From Paenibacillus puerhi (lineage in GTDB: Bacteria; Bacillota; Bacilli; Paenibacillales; NBRC-103111), in the NCBI RefSeq assembly GCF_009846885.1, contig NZ_WUWM01000022.1:62001-126000 (forward strand): DNA of 64,000 bases, written 5' to 3'. Each line of letters opens with the position of its first letter. Positions within the stretch are counted from its first letter, which is position 1. The translations under genes and the position numbers were made by a program. The notes under the pieces are model-generated. The model saw only the letters and a program-made list of their open reading frames with translations, did not search any database and was not told the DNA's origin. This document shows positions 6,609 through 15,546 of this stretch, piece after piece.

Positions 6609-7928
6609 CTAGTGTCGTCCCTTCTGTCGCTCCGGCAGCAGAAGCCCAATCAGCACTCCCGCGCAGGCGGGAATCAGCCAGCCCAGTCCGATAGAATACA
6701 AAGGTAAGTACTGGTTAAACCAGCGGTCGAGCTGTTCGATACGCAGCGGCGTATCCTCCAGGCCGTCGACCAGGCTGAAGAGAAACGTCAACAGCAGGCT
6801 AACTCCGTATACGTTGCGCTTGCCTTTGAATACATCATGAAAGAATGTCAGAAAGATAAGCATGATAGCAAGCGGATATAAGATCGTCAGAACAGGCACG
6901 GAAAAGCGGATTAATTGCTCTAGGCCAATATTGGCCAGCAGGGCGCTGACCACACTCAAGACGATGCAGAACCTTTTATACGAGATGCCGGGAATGATCT
7001 TGTGAAAATAGCTGCTGCAGGCGGTGGTCAGGCCGATGTTAGTAGTCAGACAGGCCAGCAGCACGATGATGCCGAGTACCAATCCGCCGAGCGTACCGAA
7101 ATAATGGCTGGCCACCAAGTTCAGCACCTCGCCGCCATTGCCCAGAGTACCGAAGGCGGATACGCTGCTTGCTCCGATATAAGTCAAGGAGGTGTAAATA
7201 ATGGCAAGCGCCGCCGCGGCAATCATGGCCGCCTGGAAGCAGACGGTCAGAATGCTCTTACGTTCAGTGACCCCTTTCGCTCGAATAGCGTCTATGACGA
7301 TAATGCCGAAGACGAAAGCTGCGAGCGCATCCATAGTCAAATATCCCTCTTGAAATCCGGTAAAGAAGCCTTGGGAGGCATAACCGGCATCCGGCGCTTG
7401 AGGCTCGCCTAGGGGTGCCATAATGGATGCTATGGCCAACAAGGCGATACAGGCGATCAAGATGGGGGTCAGTATTTTTCCTACAATATCAACCATTCTC
7501 GCCGGGTTAATCGATAGGAGCAGGGTCACCCCGAAAAATAGTACGGTAAAGACTGCCAATCCTAGCGGATCATGCTCCATTTGGACAAAGGGCTTTATAC
7601 CGATTTCATATGAAACGCTGCCGGTTCTCGGCATCGCAAACAACGGCCCGATCGTTAAGTAAAGCAAAGTGGTGTAGCCGAAGGCGAACCAAGGATGCAC
7701 GCGGTTAATCAAGGTAAGCAAATCCTTCGAACCGGAAAATCCGAGCGCCAACGTTCCAAGCAAGGGCAAGCCGACCCCTGTGGTCAGAAAGCCTAGATTG
7801 GCTAGCCAATACTGATCGCCAGCGTTTTGGCCCATCATCGCCGGGAATACGAGATTTCCCGCTCCGAAGAACAGGGCGAATAGCATGAGTCCGATGGTCA
7901 AAGTGTTACTAAAAGGTACGCGCTGCAT
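6609..7928 (-). CDS. brnQ: Branched-chain amino acid transport system II carrier protein
   Basis: A 439-residue integral membrane protein with about 12 hydrophobic helices. The N-terminus MLFALFFGAGNLVFPAMMGQ is the BrnQ/LIVCS signature (Na+- or H+-coupled symport of Leu, Ile and Val), and LTTNIGLTTACSSYFHK near residue 295 is another family mark. Length equals that of typical BrnQ. ATG 7928 follows AAGGGAGA at eight bases. On the minus strand a TATAAT (7981-7986) about 55 bases upstream may be its -10 box. It is monocistronic or at most followed by the terminator at 6478-6511. Confidence 0.96.
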   Translation of the reverse strand: MQRVPFSNTLTIGLMLFALFFGAGNLVFPAMMGQNAGDQYWLANLGFLTTGVGLPLLGTLALGFSGSKDLLTLINRVHPWFAFGYTTLLYLTIGPLFAMPRTGSVSYEIGIKPFVQMEHDPLGLAVFTVLFFGVTLLLSINPARMVDIVGKILTPILIACIALLAIASIMAPLGEPQAPDAGYASQGFFTGFQEGYLTMDALAAFVFGIIVIDAIRAKGVTERKSILTVCFQAAMIAAAALAIIYTSLTYIGASSVSAFGTLGNGGEVLNLVASHYFGTLGGLVLGIIVLLACLTTNIGLTTACSSYFHKIIPGISYKRFCIVLSVVSALLANIGLEQLIRFSVPVLTILYPLAIMLIFLTFFHDVFKGKRNVYGVSLLLTFLFSLVDGLEDTPLRIEQLDRWFNQYLPLYSIGLGWLIPACAGVLIGLLLPERQKGRH

Positions 7929-8066
7929 AGGATGTCTCTCCCTTAAAATCTACATAATTCGATAAAAAACGACATTATTCATTATAGTGCCCAATAGGGG
8001 ATAAATCCATCGAAATCAAGTGGTATCACCGAAAATACAAAAAAACGCCCAGGTGCCGAACGGAGT

Positions 8067-8849
8067 TCATTCCGTTGAGTGCCTTGAGCGAATAAATTGG
8101 TTGATCAGTTTATTCAACTTACCTGCTGCTTTTGTAGGTATTTGATGCTTGGTGTTTTTGATGAAAACCAGCTCGCTCATAGGCAATCGTTGATGCAGCA
8201 GATTGGCGTATGGATGAAAAAGCGTATCCTTCTCCCCATAAACCAGTAAGACGGGATGGTATATATTACCCAGCTTTGCCGTGCAGTTATAATGCAAGCT
8301 ATAGTGATAGTATTGCTCAACGTTTTTGGCGTTCCCTTTTTTGGCATCGTTAAACAATTTCCGAAACAAGGACATCTTCCTGTTGGCTTGCGACCAGGCA
8401 ACGGAGAGCGCAAGGGTACCGACCGCGCCCATTTGGGAGAAGATGCGGCCAATCGATATTTTGTTTCTCAACCTCTTGTCGCTAACCTCCGACATCCCGC
8501 CGATGACAATACCGCCCAGCGCCCGATCGGGGTATGTCAAAAGAAACTCGAGCACAACCGAGCCGCCAGTTGAGTAACCGATAAAAAAAGCTTTTTCGAT
8601 CTTCAACTGATCCATCAACTGTTTCATATCTTCGACTAGTAACGGATAAGTGATTTCTTCCCCGGAAGGCTCGCTTCGACCGTGGCCCCGGATATCAAAA
8701 GCGACCGTTCGAAAATTCTCCGACAATTTCTGGATCTGATATTGAAAATTCAGGCTTGTCAGCACCGGAGGATGGATGAATAGGATCGCTGTTCCTTTCC
8801 CGTGATCAATGTAATGCATGCTGTATCCATTTATATCGGTTTGGGGCAT
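8067..8849 (-). CDS. Alpha/beta hydrolase
   Basis: A 260-residue alpha/beta hydrolase. The oxyanion/HP loop is ILFIHPPVL, the conserved FDIRGHGRSEPSG follows beta-4, and the nucleophile elbow is GYSTGG with Ser93. The acid is probably Asp in YGEKDTLFHPY (about 213) and the base His in KNTKHQIP (about 236). No signal peptide, so cytoplasmic. Substrates of this class range from esters to lactones and cannot be assigned here. It lies downstream of nothing on its strand; the rhomboid gene is divergent, with a 270-base gap in which I see no further gene. Confidence 0.93.
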   Translation of the reverse strand: MPQTDINGYSMHYIDHGKGTAILFIHPPVLTSLNFQYQIQKLSENFRTVAFDIRGHGRSEPSGEEITYPLLVEDMKQLMDQLKIEKAFFIGYSTGGSVVLEFLLTYPDRALGGIVIGGMSEVSDKRLRNKISIGRIFSQMGAVGTLALSVAWSQANRKMSLFRKLFNDAKKGNAKNVEQYYHYSLHYNCTAKLGNIYHPVLLVYGEKDTLFHPYANLLHQRLPMSELVFIKNTKHQIPTKAAGKLNKLINQFIRSRHSTE

Positions 8850-9119
8850 TCATGTTCACCTTCTTTAAGTTGAGTGGAAACAAAATATCGTTATAAAGCC
8901 CGTTTGGCTCTTGAGAATAACGAATATTAATGTAACCTGTTCATTCCGTAAACATTCACTCGGAAAAGATGAAGACGATGCCGCGCTCTTCACGTTGTCG
9001 GCAGCGGAAGGAAGAGGAGGGATGAGCCCTTGGGGCAGCATCCGTAGGAGTGGCATAGATATTGGGCATGTATGGACGTTATAATGGAGTTATAAAACCG
9101 AGGCAAAAGGAGGGATGAA

Positions 9120-9725
9120 ATGTTCGTCAGGCGAGAGAGTCTGAAGCAATACGTCAAGCTGTATCCGGTCACTTCGTCCCTGATCGTCATTCAATTGATC
9201 GTATGGCTGGCGATGGAAGGGTACGGGTCTTCGCGCGATAACGCGACGCTGCTGGGGTTCGGCGCCATGTACGGGGCTCCGGGCCTGCAGCCGGAGCTGT
9301 GGCGGTACGTCACGGCCATATTTCTGCATATCGGCTTTGACCATCTGCTGTTCAACAGCTTCGCGATGTATGTATTCGCCGCGCCGCTGGAACGATTGCT
9401 TGGCTCCTGGAGATATGTATCGCTCTATGTGCTGAGCGGTATTGCAGGCAATGTCGTCAGCGCCTGGCTGCAGACCGGCCCGTATATCGGAGCCGGCGCA
9501 TCCGGGGCGATCTACGGCGTATATGCCGCTTACTTGTTCCTCTCGATCTTCCGCAAGGATCTGATCGACTATCAGACGAAGCAAACGGTCAGGACGATTG
9601 TCATCGTTGGTCTAGTGTATTCCGTCATTATCCCTCATGTCGATCTGTATGCGCATGCCGGAGGCTTCGCGGGAGGGTTTGCGGTATGTGCCCTGCTGGC
9701 AGGAACTGTCCATCTTAGAAGGTGA
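9120..9725 (+). CDS. Rhomboid family intramembrane serine protease
   Basis: A 201-residue membrane protein of six predicted helices. The rhomboid serine motif is GAGASGAIYGV with nucleophile Ser128, and the catalytic His is His179 in YAHAGGFAGG; the Asn-containing loop HIGFDHLLFNSFAMY is the conserved WRYVTAIFLH..H..N segment. All needed residues are present, so it should be active and cleave transmembrane substrates within the bilayer. ATG 9120 follows AAAAGGAGGG. It overlaps the convergent YdjM-like gene by 11 bases at the 3' end. Confidence 0.95.
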   Translation: MFVRRESLKQYVKLYPVTSSLIVIQLIVWLAMEGYGSSRDNATLLGFGAMYGAPGLQPELWRYVTAIFLHIGFDHLLFNSFAMYVFAAPLERLLGSWRYVSLYVLSGIAGNVVSAWLQTGPYIGAGASGAIYGVYAAYLFLSIFRKDLIDYQTKQTVRTIVIVGLVYSVIIPHVDLYAHAGGFAGGFAVCALLAGTVHLRR

Positions 9726-10224
9726 AGGCAGCAAATCCCGCATCCAGCAGCAGCAGCCAGACACATGCTGCTATGAGCAGCCAGCGGAATATCATTTCAG
9801 CGGTCGAGCCGGTGTCTACCGCGATCATGCGGGGGAGAAGCCGGATCTTGAGCTTCAATGGCCAGAGCAGTCGCACGCCTTGTTCGTTGAAAAGATCGAT
9901 CAACGGATGGGAGGCGTAGGCAGCCAGGAAAATCCAGTAATAAAGCGGGGGCATGGGAATAGCGAGCACCCCGAGCACAAGCAGGAAAGCCAGCGAATGC
10001 GTGAAGGTGCGGTGCTTGATTTTCAACAGACGAAGCAGGGCGGATACGGGAAAAAAGATTTTCGCCATGATGGAGCCCTGCTTGTCGATATCGGCCAATG
10101 GGCCGGCCACGCAGCCGATCAGAACGCCGGCGGCGGCTTCCCAGGACAATAAAGAGACATTATATTGCAAAAGTACGAGTTCGGCTGCAAGTACGCCTGC
10201 AGCTCCATGTGTCGGTTGAAGCAA
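9715..10224 (-). CDS. YdjM-like membrane-bound metal-dependent hydrolase
   Basis: A 169-residue membrane protein of the LexA-binding, membrane-bound metal-dependent hydrolase (YdjM) family. Visible marks: THGAAG at the N-terminus, PLADIDKQGS, and KHRTFTHSL, where His/Asp residues are proposed metal ligands, then YASHPLIDLFNEQGVRLLWP. Four or so hydrophobic helices span the rest. The function of the family is poorly known; some members are SOS-regulated, but no LexA box was found here. The start appears to be TTG at 10224 after GGGAGGT. The gene ends inside the rhomboid gene's 3' end. Confidence 0.88.
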   Translation of the reverse strand: MLQPTHGAAGVLAAELVLLQYNVSLLSWEAAAGVLIGCVAGPLADIDKQGSIMAKIFFPVSALLRLLKIKHRTFTHSLAFLLVLGVLAIPMPPLYYWIFLAAYASHPLIDLFNEQGVRLLWPLKLKIRLLPRMIAVDTGSTAEMIFRWLLIAACVWLLLLDAGFAAFTF

Positions 10225-10315
10225 AGCTGTCGATACCTCCCGGAACAGACTGGAACATCAGTTCCCATCTTAAGGGAAAATCAACTTTTTTGCAAACGTA
10301 CCAAGGAATTCGGCT

Positions 10316-10930
10316 TTACAGATGGCGGCCTAACCATTTGGTGATGGCTGCTTTTTTGTGCTTGATCATGACCGCGGCGGTACCTATAACCGCAAGTAAT
10401 GTGATAGCCAAGGCGGAATATTGGGATATCGTATGGAGCAGCTCGGCGATCCGGTGGCCGAACAGCTTGCCGATCATCACATAGAGAGTGACCCAGAGGG
10501 CGCCTCCCAAGCCGTTATAGAGAAGAAGCGTGGTCAAGCGAACCCTCAGCATTCCCGACACATAGCCGGTAAAATGCCGCAGACCCGGTACAAAGTAGCT
10601 GACCAGGATCAGCTTATCGCCATATTTGGCAAACCAATTCGAGATTTTGACGATCCGCTCCGCATTGAGCAGGAAGAACCTGCCGTATCTTTCGAAGAAA
10701 GGCGTTCCGAGTCTGTAGCCCAGGAAATACGTAAGCACCGTTCCGGCAAGCGCGCCTCCATACGAGTAAAGCATGACCAGCGGCAGGGAGAGACGGCCAG
10801 AGGCGGCCAAATGTCCGAAAACCGCCATCGCGAGCTCACCGGGGAAGGGAAGGGCAAGCGATTCGGCGAACAAGCCCATAAACAAGATCAAGTATCCATA
10901 CTGCTCGGAAAGTGCGGTGATCCATTCCAT
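10316..10930 (-). CDS. DedA family membrane protein
   Basis: A 204-residue member of the DedA/SNARE-associated (VTT) family. Marks: YLILFMGLFAESLALPFPGE, the GALAGTVLTYFLGYRLGTPF segment, and PGLRHFTGYVSGMLRV, which carries the conserved arginine. DedA proteins include flippases for undecaprenyl phosphate and phosphatidylethanolamine. ATG 10930 is preferred (GGAG eight bases upstream); ATG 10936 is only two bases from that site. A second DedA gene lies at 34780-35400 and shares the length and motif order. The 280-base gap to the nitroreductase gene holds its promoter and nothing else I can name. Confidence 0.93.
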   Translation of the reverse strand: MEWITALSEQYGYLILFMGLFAESLALPFPGELAMAVFGHLAASGRLSLPLVMLYSYGGALAGTVLTYFLGYRLGTPFFERYGRFFLLNAERIVKISNWFAKYGDKLILVSYFVPGLRHFTGYVSGMLRVRLTTLLLYNGLGGALWVTLYVMIGKLFGHRIAELLHTISQYSALAITLLAVIGTAAVMIKHKKAAITKWLGRHL

Positions 10931-11218
10931 ATTCATTGCTCCTCATAACCGTTTCGGTGTTTCAATTCACTTTACATAGTGTAGCTAATATATGGGAATA
11001 CCATAACGGTCAATGGTTGAGTTGAAGGCTGGACTTTGGTCTTGTTCGGAGGTGACCCATGATCCCCAAGCGTTAGCCGGCAGGCTTAGGTTGAGAGGGC
11101 TTATGTCGTTCTTCTGATTTAGTTAGTAGGTTTTAAAAAATATTTTACTTTATTTTTTATAGCGACTTGGCTATAATGGTTTCGGAAGCACAATCTACCA
11201 AAATGGAGGAATACAAAC

Positions 11219-11818
11219 ATGGCTACTGATTTCTGGACAGCGGTTAAAGGCAGACGCAGCGTGTATACACTGGGTAAGGAATCTACGATCTCCGATGAAA
11301 GAATTCAGGAAATCGTAGCGGAAGCGGTCAAGCATACTCCGTCGGCGTTCAACTCGCAAAGCACGCGTCTTGTCCTGCTTCTCGGCGAACAGCATAACAA
11401 GCTGTGGGATATCACGACCTCTACGCTCAAGGCGATCGTGCCTGCCGACCAATTCGAGTCCACTCAGCAAAAAATGGACGGTTTCCGCGGCGCTTACGGT
11501 ACTGTGCTGTTCTTCGAGGATGAGTCCGTAATCCAGGGGCTGCAGGCGGCTTTCGCAGCTTATCAGGACCGCTTCCCTGTATGGTCCCAGCACACCAGCG
11601 CTATGCATCAGTTTGTCATCTGGACGGCGCTTGAGGCGGAAGGCCTCGGAGCGAACCTGCAGCACTACAACCCGCTGATTGACGAGCAAGTCAAATCCGA
11701 GTGGAAGCTTCCCGAGAACTGGTCTCTGGTCGCTCAGCTTGTGTTCGGCAAGCCAACGGCTGCGCCTGGAGATAAAGAATTCAAGCCGGTGGAAGAGCGT
11801 CTCAAGGTGTTTAAATAA
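11219..11818 (+). CDS. Nitroreductase family protein
   Basis: A 199-residue FMN-dependent oxidoreductase of the compact nitroreductase subgroup related to B. subtilis YdgI/yeast Frm2 type proteins. Marks: FWTAVKGRRSVYTL at the N-terminus, HTPSAFNSQSTRLVLLLG for the FMN phosphate-binding loop, and EAEGLGANLQHYNPLIDEQV near residue 140. These enzymes reduce nitro groups or quinone-like substrates with NAD(P)H. ATG 11219 follows GGAGGA. A TATAAT at 11172-11177 in a very AT-rich stretch is a plausible -10 box, with no clear -35. Monocistronic: a strong terminator follows directly. Confidence 0.94.
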   Translation: MATDFWTAVKGRRSVYTLGKESTISDERIQEIVAEAVKHTPSAFNSQSTRLVLLLGEQHNKLWDITTSTLKAIVPADQFESTQQKMDGFRGAYGTVLFFEDESVIQGLQAAFAAYQDRFPVWSQHTSAMHQFVIWTALEAEGLGANLQHYNPLIDEQVKSEWKLPENWSLVAQLVFGKPTAAPGDKEFKPVEERLKVFK

Positions 11819-11870
11819 ATATAATAGGCCGGAGCCGTTCATCCAAAACGGGCTGCGGCTGCAATAGCGA

Positions 11871-11914
11871 AAGCCGCGTCACTCTGTACGAACAGAGCTG
11901 GCGCGGCTTTTTTT
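11871..11914 (+). terminator. Intrinsic terminator after nitroreductase gene
   Basis: AAGCCGCG pairs with CGCGGCTT and encloses a second perfect stem CTCTGT/ACAGAG (loop ACGA), followed by seven T. It lies between two convergent genes and may serve both, though the T-run favours the plus strand. Confidence 0.88.
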
Positions 11915-11942
11915 GTTGGTTGCGGGAACGGGTCCCTGCTTC

Positions 11943-12983
11943 TTATTCAGCAGGGGAGCCCGAGGACATCCGCTCGATGAATCGGGTGTCCACCCGAATT
12001 TTGGTTTTGGCCAGTTCCCCTGACTCCATGGACTCCACCAGAAGATCGACGGCGAGCTGCGCCATTCTTTTTTTCTCGACATGGACGGTGGTCAGCTCTG
12101 GCGAGACGATACGTGATTCCGAAATATTATCGAAGCCGACGACGGTGACCTGCTCCGGAACGCTGATGCCAAGCTCGGTCAGCGTCTTCACAGCGCTGAT
12201 AGCGATGTAATCGCACTCGCAGAAAATAGCGGTGGGCAGACGTCTGCCTTCACTTAGAAGGGCTTCAAACTGAGCCTTCAGCTCGTCCCGGGAAGAGAGC
12301 ATGGTTGGAGCGGCCGAGAAGCATAGCGGCTCTGCAACCTCCAATCCGCTTGCGAGCAGAGCGGCCGAGAAGCCTTCCTTGCGCTCATCGAAATTATGAA
12401 TGCGCACATTTGAAGCAATATAGCCGATCTCCCGGTGTCCGAGCTGGCAAATATGGCGCCCCGCTTGATAAGCCCCCATATAGTTGTTGATGCCCACAAA
12501 ATGAACGGGCAGCGTTTCGAAGCACGTGTCCAGCACGACCAGATGCGGACCGATTTTTCCCGCGATATCTCTGATCTCGTCTTGCCCCAGATTGGTGCCA
12601 AGCACGATGACGCCTTCGCTTCGCTTGTCCTCGGCCGCCGCGCGGATATCCCGGTCATAGAAGCCCATGTCGACCGTGGTGAAACGCAGAGCATAGCCCT
12701 TGGTCCGGCAGCGGTCCTCGATATCATGAATAAGCTCTCGAAAAAAAGGCTGCTGGTAATACTCCTCAAGCACAATCCCCGAATTCGTGAACACGAGAAA
12801 CGATAAAGATTTCAACGGGCTATCGGGAGCAGGCATTTTCGTCTTCGGTAAATAACCGCTCTCCTTGGAGAGCTGCAGGATACGCTCTCGAGTCTCGCTG
12901 CTGATCCCGGGCTTGCCGTTTAAGGCGAGCGAGACCGCTGCCTTCGATACGCCCGCAAGTCTTGCAATATCTTCCATCTTCAT
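11943..12983 (-). CDS. LacI family transcriptional regulator
   Basis: A 346-residue repressor. Residues 1-50 hold the classical LacI helix-turn-helix and hinge (KMEDIARLAGVSKAAVSLAL, then SSETRERILQLSKESGY); the rest is a periplasmic-binding-protein-like sugar-sensing domain (FTTVDMGFYDRDIR, GVIVLGTNL, GREIGYIAS-type strands, TVVGFDNISESRIVSPELTT). ATG 12983 is chosen: GGAGGA lies about ten bases upstream, inside the alternative six-residue extension from 13001. It is divergent from the isomerase-transketolase-kinase operon, and TTTAGTTTA-type dyads lie between them, so it very likely represses that operon and perhaps itself; the inducer should be a pathway sugar. Confidence 0.94.
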   Translation of the reverse strand: MKMEDIARLAGVSKAAVSLALNGKPGISSETRERILQLSKESGYLPKTKMPAPDSPLKSLSFLVFTNSGIVLEEYYQQPFFRELIHDIEDRCRTKGYALRFTTVDMGFYDRDIRAAAEDKRSEGVIVLGTNLGQDEIRDIAGKIGPHLVVLDTCFETLPVHFVGINNYMGAYQAGRHICQLGHREIGYIASNVRIHNFDERKEGFSAALLASGLEVAEPLCFSAAPTMLSSRDELKAQFEALLSEGRRLPTAIFCECDYIAISAVKTLTELGISVPEQVTVVGFDNISESRIVSPELTTVHVEKKRMAQLAVDLLVESMESGELAKTKIRVDTRFIERMSSGSPAE

Positions 12984-13121
12984 AGGCGGAGGGTCCTCCA
13001 TCTTCGATTTTCTTATGTTTAGTGAGTTTAGTTTATAACTTTAAAGAAGTTAATGCAAGATAAGGAATGAATCGACCTACAATTTTAGCTGAAAATAACT
13101 AAAAAATAGCTTAACAATCCG

Positions 13122-13150
13122 TTGACGAGCTAAATTTACCGTGTTAACAT
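13122..13150 (+). promoter_or_regulatory. Candidate promoter of the isomerase-transketolase-kinase operon
   Basis: TTGACG and TAACAT are separated by 17 bases in an AT-rich region, about 95 bases upstream of the isomerase start. The operator palindrome at 13208-13226 lies roughly 50-75 bases downstream of the predicted start point, as expected for a roadblock repressor. Confidence 0.55.
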
Positions 13151-13207
13151 GGATTTAACGCCGATTACATATGATTATATTATTTATAGTTTATTAAAGT
13201 TTAGTTT

Positions 13208-13226
13208 ATTTTAGTTTAACTAAAAT
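13208..13226. promoter_or_regulatory. LacI-family operator (perfect 19-bp palindrome)
   Basis: ATTTTAGTTTAACTAAAAT is a perfect inverted repeat with 9-base arms about a central T, placed just upstream of the GGAGGG ribosome binding site of the isomerase gene. Related half-sites recur in the same intergenic region: GAGTTTAGTTTATAAC close to the lacI start (13024-13039), AATAACTAAAAAATAG (13094-13109) and AAGTTTAGTTTATTTT (13198-13213). The neighbouring LacI regulator is the obvious ligand; binding is inferred. Confidence 0.75.
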
Positions 13227-13245
13227 TCATGCGGAGGGTTGTTGA

Positions 13246-14679
13246 ATGAAAAAATTAAAGCTTGGCTACGCGCCTACACGCCGCTTTGTATTCAGCGCAG
13301 AGGATGCCTTTAAGTACAAGGTCCTGATCAAGGAGAAGATCGAAAGCTTCGGCCCAGATATTGAGATCGTGGATCTGGAGGGGATCAACTCCGAAGGATT
13401 GCTGTATGACGACAATATCAATGCCGATCTGATCATTGACCGGTTCAGGCAGGAGAAGGTGGATGCGGTTTTCTTCCCGCACTGTAATTTCGGAACGGAG
13501 GATACCGTAGCCCGGGTGGGCAAGGCATTAGGGAAGCCGGTGCTGCTGTGGGGACCGCGGGATGAGGCTCCCCTTGAGGACGGCATGCGCCTCCGCGATA
13601 CCCAGTGCGGGTTGTTCGCTACAGGCAAGGTGCTGCGCCGGTTCAACGTGCCGTTCACTTATGTTACGAATACCCGGGTGAATGATCCGGTATTCGAAAG
13701 AGGGTTTACCAATTTCATCGCGGCGGCGAATGTCGTCCGTCAGTTCCGCGGACTTCGCATTCTGCAGATCGGGCCGCGCCCCGCGTCGTTCTGGACGATG
13801 ATATGCAATGAAGGGGAACTGCTCGAACGCTTCGGCATCGAGGTCCACCCGATCACGCTCGTGGATATTCAGCGCGCTTCCGCAAGGATCGAGAAGGGCA
13901 GCTCCTCGGAGCTGGCCGAAGCGATCGATTACATCAAGGCCAAGCTGGATTGGTCCGAGGTGACGGAAGCTGACGTCCGTCGCATCGCCTCCCTTAAGGT
14001 AGCGATGAAGCAGTATGCGCTGCAGACCGGCAGCTCGGCGATCGCCATTCAGTGCTGGTCGTCGCTGCAGGACGCTATGGGGATCATGCCCTGTCTCGCG
14101 AACGCGATCCTGACCGACGAGCAGATCCCGGTTACGTGCGAGACGGATATTCACGGCGCGATCACCTCCGTGATGGTGCAGGCGGCTGCGATGAATCAGG
14201 CGCCGACCTTCTTCGCAGACTTGACGGTGCGCCATCCCGAGAATGCCAATGGCGAATTGCTGTTCCACTGCGGCAACTTTCCGGTGTCGCTGACGATAGA
14301 GAACAAGCCGAAGCTGCGCAAGCATTTCTTGTTCGACGACCACTCCCCGGGTACGCATGAGGGCGAGATCCGGGGCGGGAGCATGACACTGGCCCGTTTC
14401 GACGGGGATCATGGGGACTATCAGTTGTTCCTGGGCCGGGCCAAAGGCATCCCCGGGCCATATACCCGCGGCTCCTACGTGTGGGTGGAAGTGAACGATT
14501 GGCCGCTGTGGGAAGAGAAGCTGGTGAAAGGCCCGTATGTTCATCATTCTGTAGGCATCCATGCCAACGTCATACCGGCTTTATACGAGGCCTGTCAATA
14601 TATCCCGGGGCTGACACCGGATCCGGTAGATCCGACAGAAAGCGAAATTCAGGCCTGGCTCAGAGGCAAGGGCCTGTAA
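13246..14679 (+). CDS. L-fucose/L-arabinose isomerase family protein
   Basis: A 477-residue protein of the FucI/AraA-like sugar isomerase superfamily. The N-terminal third (LGYAPTRRFVFSAEDAFKYK; VDAVFFPHCNFGTED) is the Rossmann-like domain, and the C-terminal part carries VTCETDIHGAITSVMVQAAA, with the metal-ligand Glu and Asp typical of the family, and HCGNFPVSLT. These Mn2+-dependent enzymes interconvert aldoses and ketoses, but several family branches have unknown substrates. It is the first gene of an operon with a split transketolase and an FGGY kinase, so it most likely makes the ketose that the kinase phosphorylates. ATG 13246 follows GGAGGG; regulated by the adjacent LacI operator. 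Confidence 0.85.
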   Translation: MKKLKLGYAPTRRFVFSAEDAFKYKVLIKEKIESFGPDIEIVDLEGINSEGLLYDDNINADLIIDRFRQEKVDAVFFPHCNFGTEDTVARVGKALGKPVLLWGPRDEAPLEDGMRLRDTQCGLFATGKVLRRFNVPFTYVTNTRVNDPVFERGFTNFIAAANVVRQFRGLRILQIGPRPASFWTMICNEGELLERFGIEVHPITLVDIQRASARIEKGSSSELAEAIDYIKAKLDWSEVTEADVRRIASLKVAMKQYALQTGSSAIAIQCWSSLQDAMGIMPCLANAILTDEQIPVTCETDIHGAITSVMVQAAAMNQAPTFFADLTVRHPENANGELLFHCGNFPVSLTIENKPKLRKHFLFDDHSPGTHEGEIRGGSMTLARFDGDHGDYQLFLGRAKGIPGPYTRGSYVWVEVNDWPLWEEKLVKGPYVHHSVGIHANVIPALYEACQYIPGLTPDPVDPTESEIQAWLRGKGL

Positions 14680-14694
14680 TCACAAGGAGGACTT

Positions 14695-15546
14695 ATGGAG
14701 ATCAAAGCACTTCAAGCGAAAGCCGTTGAGATCCGGATGGAGCTGCTGCGCATGATTCACAGAGCCAAGACCGGCCACACCGGAGGCTCCCTTAGCAATA
14801 CGGACATTTTAACAGCCCTCTACTACCGCGTTATGAACATTGATCCTCAAAATCCGAAGTCGGAGGACCGGGATCGGTTTGTATTAAGCAAAGGCCATTC
14901 CGTAGAATCGTTATGGGCGATCCTGGCGGACCGCGGCTTTTTCCCGAAGGAGGAGCTGGCTACTTTCAGCCAGTTCGGCACGAAGCTGATCGGCCATCCG
15001 AACAACAAGGTGCCCGGCGTCGAAATGAATACCGGCGCTCTCGGCCACGGTCTGGCGGTAGCCGTCGGCATAGCGCTTGCGTCCAAGCGGGACGGTAAAG
15101 GGTATCGCGCGTTCTGCCTGATGGGCGACGGAGAGCAGGCGGAAGGGTCGGTGTGGGAGGCAGCGATGGCCGGAGCCCACTACAAGCTGGATAACCTGGT
15201 GGGCATTATCGACCGGAACCGGCTGCAGATCAGCGGAACGACGGAGGATGTGATGGGACTTGAGCCGCTTGAGGACAAATGGGCCGCCTTCGGCTGGCAT
15301 GTCGTCAGCGTGGACGGCAATGACATCGCGCAGCTCGTCGAGGCATTGGAAGCGGCGCCCGCCGTTGCCGGCAAGCCTACGCTGATCATGGCGAGCACGG
15401 TTAAGGGCAAGGGCGTGTCATTTGCTGAACATGTGCCTCATTGGCATCATCATGTTCCGAGTGACGAAGAGTTGGAGAAGGCGCTGGCGGAGCTGTCTGC
15501 AAAGCTGGCGGCCTATCAACAGGAAGGACCGGTGAGTCAGCTATGA
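14695..15546 (+). CDS. Transketolase, N-terminal (TPP-binding) subunit
   Basis: A 283-residue protein equal to the first domain of transketolase. TPP/Mg marks: GHTGGSLSNTDILTALYYRV, SKGHSVESLWAILADRG, ALGHGLAVAVGIALASK and GDGEQAEGSVWEAAMAGAHY followed by NLVGIIDRNRLQ (the GDG...N motif). It needs the C-terminal subunit, encoded next and overlapping by four bases, to form the active site. Split transketolases occur in pentose-linked catabolic operons, including the apulose-4-phosphate transketolase (AptA/AptB) pair. It lies 15 bases after the isomerase gene with an AAGGAGG site. Confidence 0.93.
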   Translation: MEIKALQAKAVEIRMELLRMIHRAKTGHTGGSLSNTDILTALYYRVMNIDPQNPKSEDRDRFVLSKGHSVESLWAILADRGFFPKEELATFSQFGTKLIGHPNNKVPGVEMNTGALGHGLAVAVGIALASKRDGKGYRAFCLMGDGEQAEGSVWEAAMAGAHYKLDNLVGIIDRNRLQISGTTEDVMGLEPLEDKWAAFGWHVVSVDGNDIAQLVEALEAAPAVAGKPTLIMASTVKGKGVSFAEHVPHWHHHVPSDEELEKALAELSAKLAAYQQEGPVSQL

